A stretch of 64,000 nucleotides of DNA from JALOAP01 sp964632355 (GTDB lineage: Bacteria > Chloroflexota > Dehalococcoidia > Tepidiformales > Tepidiformaceae): positions 1 to 64,000 of the forward strand of contig CAZWBW010000002.1 of NCBI GenBank assembly GCA_964632355.1, given 5' to 3'. Below the pieces are notes generated by a model. It saw only the letters and a list, made by a program, of their open reading frames with translations. It did no database searches and was not told the origin of the DNA. The position numbers and the translations under genes were made by a program. Shown here piece by piece: positions 8,808-16,865 of the stretch; the first letter of the stretch is position 1, and every line of letters starts with the position of its first letter.

Positions 8808-10273
8808 TTCGGCGCGATTTTCGAGAGCAGCCGGATCCCCTTGTGGATCTCCTTCTCGGTCACGCTCGTGTAGCCCATGAGGAAGATCGCGCCCGGCGGC
8901 GGCTCGGTGGTGTAGTACGACCGCGCGGAGTAGATGCCCACTCCCTGCTTTCGCGCCCGCGTGATGTACTCGTCCGCGTCGGCGACGTCGCGGATTTGCA
9001 CCAGCACGTGCATGCCGCTCTCCGTGCCGGTGATGATCGCCCGGTCCCCGAAGTACCGTTCGAACGCGTCGAGCATCGCCGCCCGCCGCCGTTCGTACAC
9101 CTTACGCATGCGCCGCAGGTGCCGTTCGAAGTGGCCTTCCTCGATGAACAGCGCCAGCACCGCCTGGTAGAGCAGCGCCACGTGGCGATCCGTCAGCCAC
9201 TTCGTCCCGGCGAGCGCCAGCTGCAGCCTCCGGGGCGCGACCATGTATCCCAGCCGCAGCGCCGGCAGCAGTACCTTCGAAAGCGTCCCGGTGTACAGCA
9301 CCCGGCCGCGCTCATCGAGGCCCTGCAGCGCCGCGAGTGGCCGTCCTTCGTACCGGAACTCGCTGTCGTAGTCGTCCTCGATGATGATCGCGTCGTTGGC
9401 TTCCGCCCACTGCAGCAGTTCGAGCCGGCGGGTAGCGGACATAACGGCGCCGGTCGGGAACTGGTGCGACGGCGTGACGTACGCCAGCTTCGCCCCGGCG
9501 GGTATCGCCGAAACGACGATCCCTTCGTCGTCGCAGGGCACCGGCAGGAGGCGCCCACCGTTCGCCGCAAACACCGTTCGTGCGCCCGGGTAACATGGCT
9601 CCTCGATGGCGACCCCGTCCCCTTCGTTCAGGAGCACCCTCGCGCTCATGTCCAGCGCCTGCTGCGAACCGTTCACGATGAACACGTCCTCCGCCGAGCA
9701 CCGCACGCCACGGGAGCGCTGGAGGTACCGCGCCAGCGCCTCGCGGAGTTGCGGAAGCCCCTCCGTCGGCCCATACCCGAGGAGTTCACGCGGCGGGTAG
9801 TCGAGCACCCGCTTCGTCAGCGTTCGCCACGCGTCGATTGGGAACTCGTCGAACGACGGCGTCCCGTACCTGAATTCGTACGGGCTGTCGCCCTCCTCCC
9901 GGCGCATCCGGAGGGGGACCTCGCCGTGCACCACCCGCTTCCCGAACGCAGAGAGCGGCGGCTCGATCGACGGCGGCAGGGTGTCGACCGGCCGCGCGGT
10001 GGTGGGTGCCCGCAGTGAGTGCTCGGGAAGGTCGGGTGCGACGTATGTGCCCGAACCATGCCGCGCGGTCAGGTAGCCCTCGGCGATCAGTTGCTCGTAC
10101 GCCTCGAGCACGGTGTTGCGCGCCAGCTTCAGGCTCGACGCAAGTGCGCGGGTCGGCGGCAGCTTTTCTCCCGGCCGAAACCGCCCTTCGAGAATCCCGG
10201 TGCGAATGGCCTCGGCGAGCCGCCGGTATGCGGGAGTACTGGAATCCGGTTCGAAGTCAAGGACGATGTCCAA
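8804..10273 (-). CDS. MocR/PdxR-type regulator (GntR helix-turn-helix plus aminotransferase domain)
   Basis: A 489-residue transcription factor fusing a GntR winged helix (residues about 12-75, with RTGILEGRFRPGEKLPPTRA) to a fold-type-I aminotransferase-like domain. The PLP site is intact: EDDYDSEFRY and Lys333 in GTLSKVLLPALRLGY. Relatives sense PLP or an amino acid adduct (PdxR, GabR, TauR). No pdx, gab or tau gene is adjacent, so the target is unclear. It starts with TTG at 10273; TATTGT at 10288-10283 is a likely -10 with almost no leader, suggesting autoregulation in the short region shared with the gene at 10353. Confidence 0.88.
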   Translation of the reverse strand: MDIVLDFEPDSSTPAYRRLAEAIRTGILEGRFRPGEKLPPTRALASSLKLARNTVLEAYEQLIAEGYLTARHGSGTYVAPDLPEHSLRAPTTARPVDTLPPSIEPPLSAFGKRVVHGEVPLRMRREEGDSPYEFRYGTPSFDEFPIDAWRTLTKRVLDYPPRELLGYGPTEGLPQLREALARYLQRSRGVRCSAEDVFIVNGSQQALDMSARVLLNEGDGVAIEEPCYPGARTVFAANGGRLLPVPCDDEGIVVSAIPAGAKLAYVTPSHQFPTGAVMSATRRLELLQWAEANDAIIIEDDYDSEFRYEGRPLAALQGLDERGRVLYTGTLSKVLLPALRLGYMVAPRRLQLALAGTKWLTDRHVALLYQAVLALFIEEGHFERHLRRMRKVYERRRAAMLDAFERYFGDRAIITGTESGMHVLVQIRDVADADEYITRARKQGVGIYSARSYYTTEPPPGAIFLMGYTSVTEKEIHKGIRLLSKIAPN

Positions 10274-10352
10274 AGTGGTCCCACAATATCACCGGAGAAT
10301 GGCCGACGAGAAGAACCATTTCCGCGCATACGCTGGATCCAGGAGGTCCGAT

Positions 10353-10700
10353 ATGGAACTGCTCTGGGAATCCCCCTTGCGCGCTCTTCCGTCGTCGCTC
10401 CTCGCAGCGCTGGGCCTGCTGTTCGTCGTGCGGTCTGGCTTCCGTTTCCGCTTCAGCCATCGCCTGCCGCACGGGGCGCCCGGCAAGAACCTCGCGCTCA
10501 TGCAGTCCATGCGCTTCGTGCTCGCTGGTGGCGCGCTGCTGCTCATCGCTGCCGGTTGGCAGTTCCACATCCCGGTGCTCATCGCCATCGGCGCCCTCGT
10601 CGGATTCGAAGAGACGATCGAGACCAGTATCGCGGCTCACGCACTCGCCGAGGAAAAGCGCCGCGACGAACTCGCGATGCGGCGGGTGCACAATGGCTGA
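10353..10700 (+). CDS. Small membrane protein, 115 residues
   Basis: Divergent from the MocR gene. The product has two or three hydrophobic segments (about 11-27, 52-70 and 72-90) and a charged, helical C-terminus (EEKRRDELAMRR). No family was recognised. ATG 10353 has a perfect AGGAGGT at 10341-10347, which decides the start over in-frame codons further left. It overlaps the FMN-barrel gene by eight bases, so they form a unit. Divergence from a MocR regulator makes it a candidate target. Confidence 0.6.
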   Translation: MELLWESPLRALPSSLLAALGLLFVVRSGFRFRFSHRLPHGAPGKNLALMQSMRFVLAGGALLLIAAGWQFHIPVLIAIGALVGFEETIETSIAAHALAEEKRRDELAMRRVHNG

Positions 10701-11313
10701 GGTACGCCGCCGCGACTACGAACTGACCGACCGCGACCAGGTGCTCGCGTTTCTCGACGCGCAGGCCCACGGCTTCCTGGCGTTCGTTCGAAGCGATGGA
10801 AGCCCCGGGCTCGTCGCGTTGAACTTCGTCCGTATCGGTGATGACTTGTACTTCCACAGCTCACCCGAGGGCGAGAAGATGCGCTCCCTCGCCCTCGAAC
10901 CGAGGGTCACCTTCATGGCCGCCGACGCCTTCTCGCTCATCCCTTCCTACTGGACCGACCCCGTGCTTGCCTGTCCAGCGACGCAGTACTACGAGGCGGT
11001 CGTCGTCCATGGCGAAGTGCGGTTCGTGCGTTCCCGCGAAGAGAAGGCCGCGGCGCTCCAGGCGCTCATGGAGAAGCTCCAGCCCGACGGCGGGCATGCG
11101 CCCATCTCCGCCTCCGATCCGCGCTACAGCAAGTCCCTCGACACCACGGCCGTGTTCGCGCTGCCGCTCACGGAGATGACGGCGAAGTTCAAGTTCGGGC
11201 AGAACCAGCCCGCGCGAAAGCGGGCCACTATCGCGGCGAACCTCCGGGATCGCTCCGGACCGCGTGACAAAGAAACAGCCGCCGAAATGCGGCGGCTCGG
11301 GTTTGTTGACTGA
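10693..11313 (+). CDS. FMN-binding split-barrel (pyridoxamine 5'-phosphate oxidase-like) protein
   Basis: A 206-residue member of the Nim/PPOX-like split-barrel superfamily. GFLAFVRSDGSPGLVALNFVRIGDDLYFHSSPEGEK (positions about 27-62, shown here only as the typical strand pair around LVALNFV and LYFHSS) and a Tyr-Tyr pair before VVVHGEVRFV match the flavin or haem-binding barrel of this group. Substrate unknown; the MocR regulator upstream is also PLP-linked, so a vitamin B6-related job is possible but unproven. The C-terminal 30 residues are basic and probably disordered. Coupled to the small membrane gene. Confidence 0.72.
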   Translation: MAEVRRRDYELTDRDQVLAFLDAQAHGFLAFVRSDGSPGLVALNFVRIGDDLYFHSSPEGEKMRSLALEPRVTFMAADAFSLIPSYWTDPVLACPATQYYEAVVVHGEVRFVRSREEKAAALQALMEKLQPDGGHAPISASDPRYSKSLDTTAVFALPLTEMTAKFKFGQNQPARKRATIAANLRDRSGPRDKETAAEMRRLGFVD

Positions 11314-11319
11314 GCGAAG

Positions 11320-11396
11320 TGGTGGGCGGTACTGGACTCGAACCAGTGACCTCTGCGATGTCAACGCAGCACTCTAACCATCTGAGCTAACCGCCC
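11320..11396 (-). tRNA. tRNA-Val(GAC)
   Basis: On the minus strand the acceptor arms GGGCGGT and ACCGCCC pair, the anticodon stem CTGCG/CGCAG encloses the loop TTGACAT (anticodon GAC), and the T arm has GGTTCGAGTCC. CCA is encoded at 11322-11320. All arms of the cloverleaf can be drawn by eye. Confidence 0.95.
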
Positions 11397-11532
11397 ACTC
11401 TGCCCCTTCACGATAGCGGTTTCGCGCTCTCTGCGCCAATGCCAGCCGCGAATTTCCCGGGCAATCCCCGGCGTTGGAAGCGTGCCGCGTTGCGCTACGC
11501 CAAAGCCCTTGGGCCCCCGGGCTACCGCGTCC

Positions 11533-11562
11533 TTCCGAGTCCCGAAAACCGCGTGCTACACT
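11533..11562 (+). promoter_or_regulatory. Probable promoter of the thrS leader
   Basis: TTCCGA (11533-11538) and TACACT (11557-11562) are 18 bases apart. Transcription would begin near 11569, just before the first recognisable T-box element. Confidence 0.4.
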
Positions 11563-11568
11563 GCCGTC

Positions 11569-11878
11569 TTGATGGCTCGGCCCACCGGGCCGAAGGCCGA
11601 CAGCAGAATAGTTGGCGACGACCGGGACGAGTAGCTCGCCGCCCTTTCCAGAGAGCCGCGCCATTGGCTGAAAGCGCGGCGCCAGGTGAGTGAACACCCC
11701 CCGCGAGCCTGCCGCGAGGCGCCCGAGAACGGCGATAAGCGCGCACGGTTGGCCCCGTTACAGGCCGCAACGAGTCCGCCCCTGCAAACCTCCACGGGCG
11801 GAGAAGTTGGGTGGAACCACGGCGCCGCGTCCCCGTCCCAGCGTTTGGGACGCGGGTACCATCCGGAGGTTCGAACCC
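11569..11878 (+). promoter_or_regulatory. T-box leader of thrS
   Basis: The leader has the layout of a T-box, which senses uncharged tRNA. It opens with GACGACCGGGACGAGTAG, has AGAGAG in stem I (11650-11655), a GTGAAC followed by ACC at 11696-11698 (a Thr codon, the likely specifier) and the T-box core TTGGGTGGAACCACGG at about 11807-11822. A hairpin CGTCCCA/TGGGACG follows (about 11834-11851) but no U run, while AACCTCC at 11787-11793 is the exact complement of the ribosome site GGAGGTT at 11865-11871. This favours control of translation rather than termination. Use of tRNA-Thr follows from the specifier and from the downstream gene. Confidence 0.85.
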
Positions 11879-13666
11879 ATGCCAGTCCCTCTCGAAGAAC
11901 ACGTCGATCTGAAGTCACTCCCCAAGGAAGAGCGCCTCAACCGCATGCGCCACTCCGCCGCGCACGTCCTCGCGGAGGCCATGCTCGAACTCATGCCCGA
12001 GGCTGAACTCGGCATCGGGCCACCAATCGACACGGGCTTCTACTACGACTTCCGCCTGCCCCGGCCGCTCACCCAGGACGACCTCGAGTGGCTCGAAAAG
12101 CGCATGCGCAAGTCCATCGCCGGGAAGCACGAGTTTCGCATGGCGTCGCTCACCAAGGATGAAGCGAAGGAGCGCTGGAAGGACCAGCCCTTCAAACTGG
12201 ACCTCATCGAAGACCTCGAAGAGGGCAGCATTACCCAGTGCACCCACGCCGGCTTCACCGACCTCTGCCGCGGTGGCCACGTGAACCACACCGGCGAAAT
12301 CCCCTCGTCGTTCAAGCTCATGAACATTGCCGGCGCCTACTGGCGCGGGAGCGAGAAGAACCCGCAGCTCCAGCGCGTCTACGGCGCCCTGTTCGAAACT
12401 CAGGAAGAGCTGGAGGAGTACGAACGGCAGCTTGAAGAGGCCCGCCGCCGTGACCACCGCCGCATCGGCCGCGACCTCGAAATCTTCGATCTCTACGACG
12501 AAATCGGCCCCGGCCACGTCGTCTGGCTGCCTGCCGGCGCCACCATCCGCCGTGAACTCTCCCGCTGGATCGAAGACCTGGAGCTTGCGAACGGCTACCA
12601 GCACGTCGTCACCCCGGCAGTCGGCAAGGCCGAGCTCTATAAGCGCTCCGGCCACTACGACCACTACCGCGACGCGATGTACCCGCCGATGGAACGGGAC
12701 GGCGAGGAGTACTTCCTCCGCCCGATGAACTGCCCGCACCACATCATGATTTACGCCTCTACCCAGCACTCCTACCGCGAACTCCCCATCCGGATCGCGG
12801 AACTCGGCAACATGCACCGCTGGGAGAAGTCCGGGCAGCTCACCGGCATGAGCCGCGTCCGCATCATGACGCTCAACGACGCCCACATCTTCTGCGCCGA
12901 CACCGAACAGGTTGAGCAGGAGGTCGAAGGCGTCCTGCGGCTCATGGAGCAGGTCTACGGCACGCTCGGCCTGACCAAGTACAACTACCGGCTCTCGCTC
13001 GGCGATCCCGACGACAAAGAGAAGTACGTCGACAACCCGCCCATGTGGGAGAAGGGCGAGGCGCTCCTGCGGAACGTGCTCCAGAAGGTCGGCCTGCCCT
13101 TCTACGAAGCGAAGGGCGAAGCGGCGTTCTACGGCCCGAAGATTGACGTCCAGTTCCAGACGGCTGCCGGCAAGGACGAAACGCTGGTGACCATCCAGGT
13201 CGACTTCCACCTGCCGAACCAGTTCGGCCTCGAGTACGTGGCCGAGGACGGCAGCCGGAAGCAGCCCATCATCGTCCACCGCGGCATCCTCTCGACGATG
13301 GAGCGCATGGTCGCGCTGCTCATCGAGGAGTACGAGGGCAACTTCCCGCTCTGGCTCGCGCCCACACAGGCCGTCGTCGTACCGATCGCCGACCGCCACA
13401 TCGACTACGCGAACGAGGTGGCCGAACAACTGCGTGCCGAACGGCTGCGCGTCACCGTCGACGCGCGCGGCGAACGCATGAACGCGAAGATCCGCGACGC
13501 GCAGCTCAAGAAGGTGCCGTACATCCTCGTCGTCGGCGACCGCGAGGCCGAGGCGAAGTCCGCGGCGCTGCGGGTTCGCGGGGGCGGCAACCTCGGCGCC
13601 ATGCCCGTCGCCGACATCGTCGCGAAGCTCCGCGAGGAGCGTGACACGAAGGCACTGGCGCCCTAG
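11879..13666 (+). CDS. thrS: Threonyl-tRNA synthetase lacking the TGS domain
   Basis: Class II synthetase that charges tRNA-Thr. The 595-residue product begins almost directly with the editing domain: RHSAAH gives the HxxxH at 25-29, and CTHAGFTDLCRGGH completes that site. The catalytic core has motif 2 around FLRPMNCPHH (zinc Cys) and motif 3 at RGILSTMERMVALL; the anticodon-binding domain starts near FPLWLAPTQ. E. coli ThrRS has about 640 residues because of an N-terminal TGS domain that is absent here. ATG 11879 is fixed by GGAGG at 11865-11869 and by the T-box leader. An open frame continues upstream through the leader but is not coding. Confidence 0.96.
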   Translation: MPVPLEEHVDLKSLPKEERLNRMRHSAAHVLAEAMLELMPEAELGIGPPIDTGFYYDFRLPRPLTQDDLEWLEKRMRKSIAGKHEFRMASLTKDEAKERWKDQPFKLDLIEDLEEGSITQCTHAGFTDLCRGGHVNHTGEIPSSFKLMNIAGAYWRGSEKNPQLQRVYGALFETQEELEEYERQLEEARRRDHRRIGRDLEIFDLYDEIGPGHVVWLPAGATIRRELSRWIEDLELANGYQHVVTPAVGKAELYKRSGHYDHYRDAMYPPMERDGEEYFLRPMNCPHHIMIYASTQHSYRELPIRIAELGNMHRWEKSGQLTGMSRVRIMTLNDAHIFCADTEQVEQEVEGVLRLMEQVYGTLGLTKYNYRLSLGDPDDKEKYVDNPPMWEKGEALLRNVLQKVGLPFYEAKGEAAFYGPKIDVQFQTAAGKDETLVTIQVDFHLPNQFGLEYVAEDGSRKQPIIVHRGILSTMERMVALLIEEYEGNFPLWLAPTQAVVVPIADRHIDYANEVAEQLRAERLRVTVDARGERMNAKIRDAQLKKVPYILVVGDREAEAKSAALRVRGGGNLGAMPVADIVAKLREERDTKALAP

Positions 13667-13692
13667 AGCTCCGCAATTCTGGCCACCAAACG

Positions 13693-13721
13693 GAAGGCCC
13701 GGCGAACTTCGCCGGGCCTTC
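13693..13721 (+). terminator. Rho-independent-type hairpin after thrS
   Basis: A near-perfect inverted repeat built on AAGGCCCGGCG and CGCCGGGCCTT with a short loop follows thrS by 26 bases. The following bases are only mildly T-rich. It could serve both strands, since the MaoC gene converges. Confidence 0.75.
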
Positions 13722-13747
13722 GCTCTCTGCGCCGAGAATCACGATCT

Positions 13748-13777
13748 CAGCACTCAGAACTGAGCACTAAGAACTCA
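13748..13777. repeat. CACTCAGAACT-type repeat, solo copy
   Basis: The segment is built from CACTCAGAAC, TGAGCACTAA and GAACTC units and matches, in inverted or direct form, the sequences at 16837-16865 and 17308-17339 that bracket the four-helix-bundle gene. It sits between thrS and the MaoC gene with no open frame. Confidence 0.6.
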
Positions 13778-13784
13778 ACATCCG

Positions 13785-14186
13785 CTAGTCCAGCGCCGCG
13801 ACAGCTTCGCCTTCGACGACCGTCTCGTCCTTCTGGTTCGTCGTCCAGACGCGGATAGTCGCCAGCTTCCGGCCACCCTCCTCTTCGATCTTCGTCACTT
13901 CCCCGTGCGCGGTGAGAGTGTCGCCCGGCCAGACCTGCTTCGTGAACCGCACGCCGTACTTGCGGAGCGCCACCGGGCCGAGCCAGTCCGTCAGCATCTT
14001 TGCCGTCAGGCCCATCGAGAACATGCCGTGCGCGAACACCGATGGGTACCCCACCTTCTGCGCGAAGGTGTCGTCGTGGTGCAGCGGGTTGAAGTCGCCG
14101 CTCGCGCCCGCGTACTTCACGATGTGCGTCCGAAGAATGTTCTCGATGACCACCTGGTCGCGGCGGTCGCCAACCTTCAGTTCCAT
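13785..14186 (-). CDS. MaoC-like hydratase subunit with catalytic motif
   Basis: A 133-residue hot-dog-fold protein of the MaoC/(R)-specific enoyl-CoA hydratase family, which adds water across the double bond of an enoyl thioester. GDFNPLHHDDTFAQKVG (30-46) is the hydratase-2 motif, with Asp31 and His36 as catalytic residues. The start at 14186 is set by GGGGGAG just upstream and by the domain start. It lies 14 bases behind a second MaoC-like gene that lacks this motif; the two probably form a heterodimer like HadAB of mycobacteria. The true substrate is unknown. Confidence 0.85.
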   Translation of the reverse strand: MELKVGDRRDQVVIENILRTHIVKYAGASGDFNPLHHDDTFAQKVGYPSVFAHGMFSMGLTAKMLTDWLGPVALRKYGVRFTKQVWPGDTLTAHGEVTKIEEEGGRKLATIRVWTTNQKDETVVEGEAVAALD

Positions 14187-14200
14187 CTCTACTCCCCCGC

Positions 14201-14680
14201 CTACTGCTCGACAGCCTTCTCGGTCTGCACGCCAACCATCCGGACGCGTACACAGAGCACGCCGTCCTGGTTGACGTAGTCGTAGATCTGCTCGCTGAAC
14301 GTCAGCTTGCCGCCACGCCTGCCCTGCTTCTCCCACGTTTCGCCCGGGCGAATCGTCACGGTGAGCGTGTCGCCGGCGTAGATCGGGTGGAAGTATTCGT
14401 AGTGCTGCTCCGCGTGCAGCCCGCGGCCAAGCCCCCCGCCACCGCTTCCTTCGGACCGTTCCGGGCGCGGCTCCTTGCGCGGCCGCGTCAGGTCGAGCGC
14501 GTAGTCCGGCTCGTAGTGCGAACTGGCCCACGTGAACGTGGGCGGCGCCACGATGCCCCCGAGCGCCTTCGTCTCTGGCGCGTCCGGGTCGGTGTACTCG
14601 GGTCGAATGTCCTGGACCGCCCGCGCGAACAGCAGAATGGCGGTTCGGTCGACCGGGAAGGTGAACGTCTTCTCGGCCAC
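14201..14680 (-). CDS. MaoC-like N-terminal-type hot-dog subunit
   Basis: A 159-residue partner of the preceding hydratase (FAS1_DH/HadA-like N-terminal domain). It carries PPTFTWASSHYEPDYALDL and HAEQHYEYFHPIYAGDTLTV, where HAEQ.YEY and the later GDTL are typical of these subunits, but it lacks the Asp/His pair of a working hydratase. A Gly-rich, charged loop (about 70-85) separates the strands. GTG at 14680 has GGAGAGGAGG upstream. The order, structural subunit first and catalytic subunit second, matches known two-gene hydratases. Confidence 0.78.
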   Translation of the reverse strand: MAEKTFTFPVDRTAILLFARAVQDIRPEYTDPDAPETKALGGIVAPPTFTWASSHYEPDYALDLTRPRKEPRPERSEGSGGGGLGRGLHAEQHYEYFHPIYAGDTLTVTIRPGETWEKQGRRGGKLTFSEQIYDYVNQDGVLCVRVRMVGVQTEKAVEQ

Positions 14681-14745
14681 GTTGGCCTCCTCTCCAGGTA
14701 ATGAGCCGATCGTAGGTGTGCCGAATCAGCCGGCGCAAACCTGTG

Positions 14746-15024
14746 TCAGCCGTGGTGGCTCTCCCGCGCGCGTGCGACCAGCGCAACCACCGACGAGATG
14801 CCAACAAAGAGCACGCAGAACGCCGCCGCGCGCCGAACAGGGCACGGACCAATGGGCGTCGATATCAGCGATCAGCGCGCCCGGCAGGAGTCCGATGAGG
14901 CAAATGCCCAAACACACGCCCAGGATCGAAAGGGGCTGGCCCCCTGATTCGCGAGCACGACGGCCAGCATCGATACCAGGAGCGTTGCCCCGAGGATGGC
15001 CCAGTCGACGTTCCAATCGTTCAT
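14746..15024 (-). pseudogene. Frameshifted small membrane protein
   Basis: Three hydrophobic stretches follow each other on the minus strand in three different frames: DWAILGATLLVSMLAVVLA from an ATG at 15024 (or 15039), LSILGVCLGICLIGLL in a second frame, and CVLFVGISSVVALVARA ending at the TGA 14748-14746 in a third. Together they read like one small protein with three membrane segments. The first shift lies at a run of five G near 14940, the second in a GC-rich run near 14832. This may be a dead gene or sequencing error. Nothing else is seen in the roughly 400 bases between the MaoC pair and the radical SAM gene. Confidence 0.4.
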
Positions 15025-15084
15025 TGTCGAGGGTCCCATTGAGGTTGCGAGCGGATGGTACGTATCGGAGCCAACGAGCCGCAA

Positions 15085-15981
15085 TCAGGTGGGCAGGAGC
15101 GCGAGCTGCTGGGGAGTGGGCGGTGGCTCAAGCGGGTTCGTGCGCCGGTCGCGAATGTCGAACTGGCTGAGAGCGAACTCAAATCTAGCGCCAAGGCGTG
15201 CCGCCTCGCGCTTGCTGAGGTACGGCCTTGTGTACATGCGCTCATACTCCGGCAGCAGCGCTGGCCAATCCTTCGCCAGCCGCTCGAGGAAGTACTCTCG
15301 CGTTCCCGGCCGAAGATCCAGCACCCGGCACCACGCGTACGCTGCGCCCGCGTCCTTTGCAGCGCGAAGGACCGCGGCCAGCTGCTCCGGCGCGTCGGTC
15401 AGTCCAGGCAGGATTGGCGCCACCGCAACCCCGGCCTTGATCCCGGCCGCCGTTAGCCGTTCGAGCGCACGAAGGCGCTGCGCCGGCGGCGCCGTGCCGG
15501 GTTCCGTTGTCCTCCACACATCGCGGTCGAGCGTGCCCACCGAGAACGTGACCTGCACCTCGACGAGGCGCGCCGCGTCCGCCAGCACGTCGATATCGCG
15601 AACGATCATGGGGCTCCGGGTCACAATCGAGAACGGCGTCCGTGCGTCAGACAGGGCTTCGATGCACCCGCGCGTCAGCCGATACTGTCCCTCTGCCGGC
15701 TGGTACGGATCGGTCGCGGTGCCGATGGCCACCGTCTCCCGTGCCCACGAACGCCGTGCCAGTTCGCTCCGCAACACTTCGACGACGTTCGTCTTCACGC
15801 GGATCGACCGGCCGTACGCCTCACCCGACGGCCGATCAGCCCGGCGTTCGAAGGCGCGTACGTAGCAGAACGTGCACCGATGCGCGCAGCCCATGTACGG
15901 GTTCAGTGACCAACGGAACGGGAATCGTTGCACGCGATTCAGGGCACTCCGGCAGGGCTCTTCGCGGTATTCCGGACGCAT
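15085..15981 (-). CDS. Radical SAM protein, SplB-like/Rv2578c family
   Basis: A 298-residue radical S-adenosylmethionine enzyme. The cluster-binding Cys triad is C32-AHR-C36-TF-C39, followed by the TDPYQPAE segment typical of the Rv2578c/SplB-like family (spore photoproduct lyase relatives). No spore genes are nearby, and the reaction of this subgroup is not known. The ATG at 15981 is the only suitable start. It converges on nothing and shares a short terminator region with coaE to the right. The N-terminal NPYMGCAHRC context leaves little doubt on family. Confidence 0.85.
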   Translation of the reverse strand: MRPEYREEPCRSALNRVQRFPFRWSLNPYMGCAHRCTFCYVRAFERRADRPSGEAYGRSIRVKTNVVEVLRSELARRSWARETVAIGTATDPYQPAEGQYRLTRGCIEALSDARTPFSIVTRSPMIVRDIDVLADAARLVEVQVTFSVGTLDRDVWRTTEPGTAPPAQRLRALERLTAAGIKAGVAVAPILPGLTDAPEQLAAVLRAAKDAGAAYAWCRVLDLRPGTREYFLERLAKDWPALLPEYERMYTRPYLSKREAARLGARFEFALSQFDIRDRRTNPLEPPPTPQQLALLPT

Positions 15982-16050
15982 GGCCCCACCGTAGCCCCGG
16001 CGGGTGGCACCTCAAACCCCACCGCGTCACCCGCTGTCGCCATGCACGAA

Positions 16051-16081
16051 GAAGGGGCCGGGTATACCGCCCGGCCCCTTC
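16051..16081 (-). terminator. Hairpin after coaE
   Basis: A 12-base stem GAAGGGGCCGGG/CCCGGCCCCTTC with an eight-base loop lies 25 bases past the stop codon of coaE. On the minus strand it is followed by TTCGTG, so the T run is weak. Confidence 0.65.
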
Positions 16082-16105
16082 GATGGTTCGTTCCTGTGCC
16101 GCCGG

Positions 16106-16819
16106 CTAGAGCTCGTCCGCCAGCAGCACGCCCGCCTGCTTGATCCGCTCGCGGTTCTCTGCGATGAACGGCAGCCACCACGAATCGAACTTCGACTCCG
16201 GCAGGCGCCCCTCGCGGTGCAGTGCACGAACCCGCTCCAGCTCCCCGTGGACGGCCTCCCGGAGTTCGTCCATAGTGCCGTTGTTCCTGTACACCCAGTC
16301 GGCTCCCGGGGCTCGCTTCTCCAGCGGAACCATTGCCTTGATTCGCTGGTCCGCCTCTTCGGGCGACATCCCGCGGGTTTCGACGAGCCGCTGCTTCGCG
16401 ATCGGGTCGTCGACCCCGATGAGCCAGACCTGGTCGCACCAGCGCGCATAGCCCGGCTCCATCAGGTTGACCGCCTCCATCACCGCTAGCCCGTCCGCGG
16501 GCAACTCCTTGCGCCACTCGTCGATGACACCCTTGATGGCCTCGGCAATGGACCCGATGGCGGCCGTCAGCTTGTTCATCTCCTCGGGCTTACCGAATAC
16601 CTTCGCGCCGAGCACCTTCCGGTCGATGTACCCGTCCGCGCCGATGACTTCTTTCCCGAACGCCGCCACGATGCGGTCGAACCCGGGCGTGCCCGGGTCG
16701 TAGAGCCGGTGCACGAGCTTGTCGCCATCGCAGTGCTTCGCACCCGCCTCCACCAGGATCTGTCCCACGGTCGATTTGCCCGCCGCAATCGTCCCGGCAA
16801 GGCCAATGATTAGGGCCAT
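16106..16819 (-). CDS. coaE: Dephospho-CoA kinase-like protein
   Basis: P-loop kinase catalysing the last step of coenzyme A synthesis. GLAGTIAAGKST (6-17) is the Walker A motif, HCDGDKLVHRLY follows, and the lid reads QRLVETRGMSPEEADQRI near 143-160. At 237 residues it is longer than the usual 200 because of an extra C-terminal segment with a conserved-looking SKFDSWWLPF, so an AAA-type nucleotide kinase with a changed substrate cannot be excluded. CoA is needed by the many acyl-CoA enzymes of this window. ATG at 16819; no strong ribosome site, and a repeat lies directly upstream. Confidence 0.72.
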   Translation of the reverse strand: MALIIGLAGTIAAGKSTVGQILVEAGAKHCDGDKLVHRLYDPGTPGFDRIVAAFGKEVIGADGYIDRKVLGAKVFGKPEEMNKLTAAIGSIAEAIKGVIDEWRKELPADGLAVMEAVNLMEPGYARWCDQVWLIGVDDPIAKQRLVETRGMSPEEADQRIKAMVPLEKRAPGADWVYRNNGTMDELREAVHGELERVRALHREGRLPESKFDSWWLPFIAENRERIKQAGVLLADEL

Positions 16820-16836
16820 GAAGTGCTCCGAAGAAA

Positions 16837-16865
16837 AGTGCTGAGTTCTGAGTGCTTAGTCTGAG
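16837..16865. repeat. Inverted-repeat arm downstream of the four-helix-bundle gene
   Basis: AGTGCTGAGTTCTGAGTGCT followed by TAGTCTGAG. It overlaps the last codons and the stop (16858-16856) of the four-helix-bundle gene and matches the arm at 17308-17339 in inverted orientation, bracketing that gene. Confidence 0.65.

Noticed and set aside
11690..11878. In-frame 63-codon extension of thrS to the left
   Set aside because: It runs through the T-box leader, has no TGS homology and lacks the ribosome site that precedes ATG 11879.
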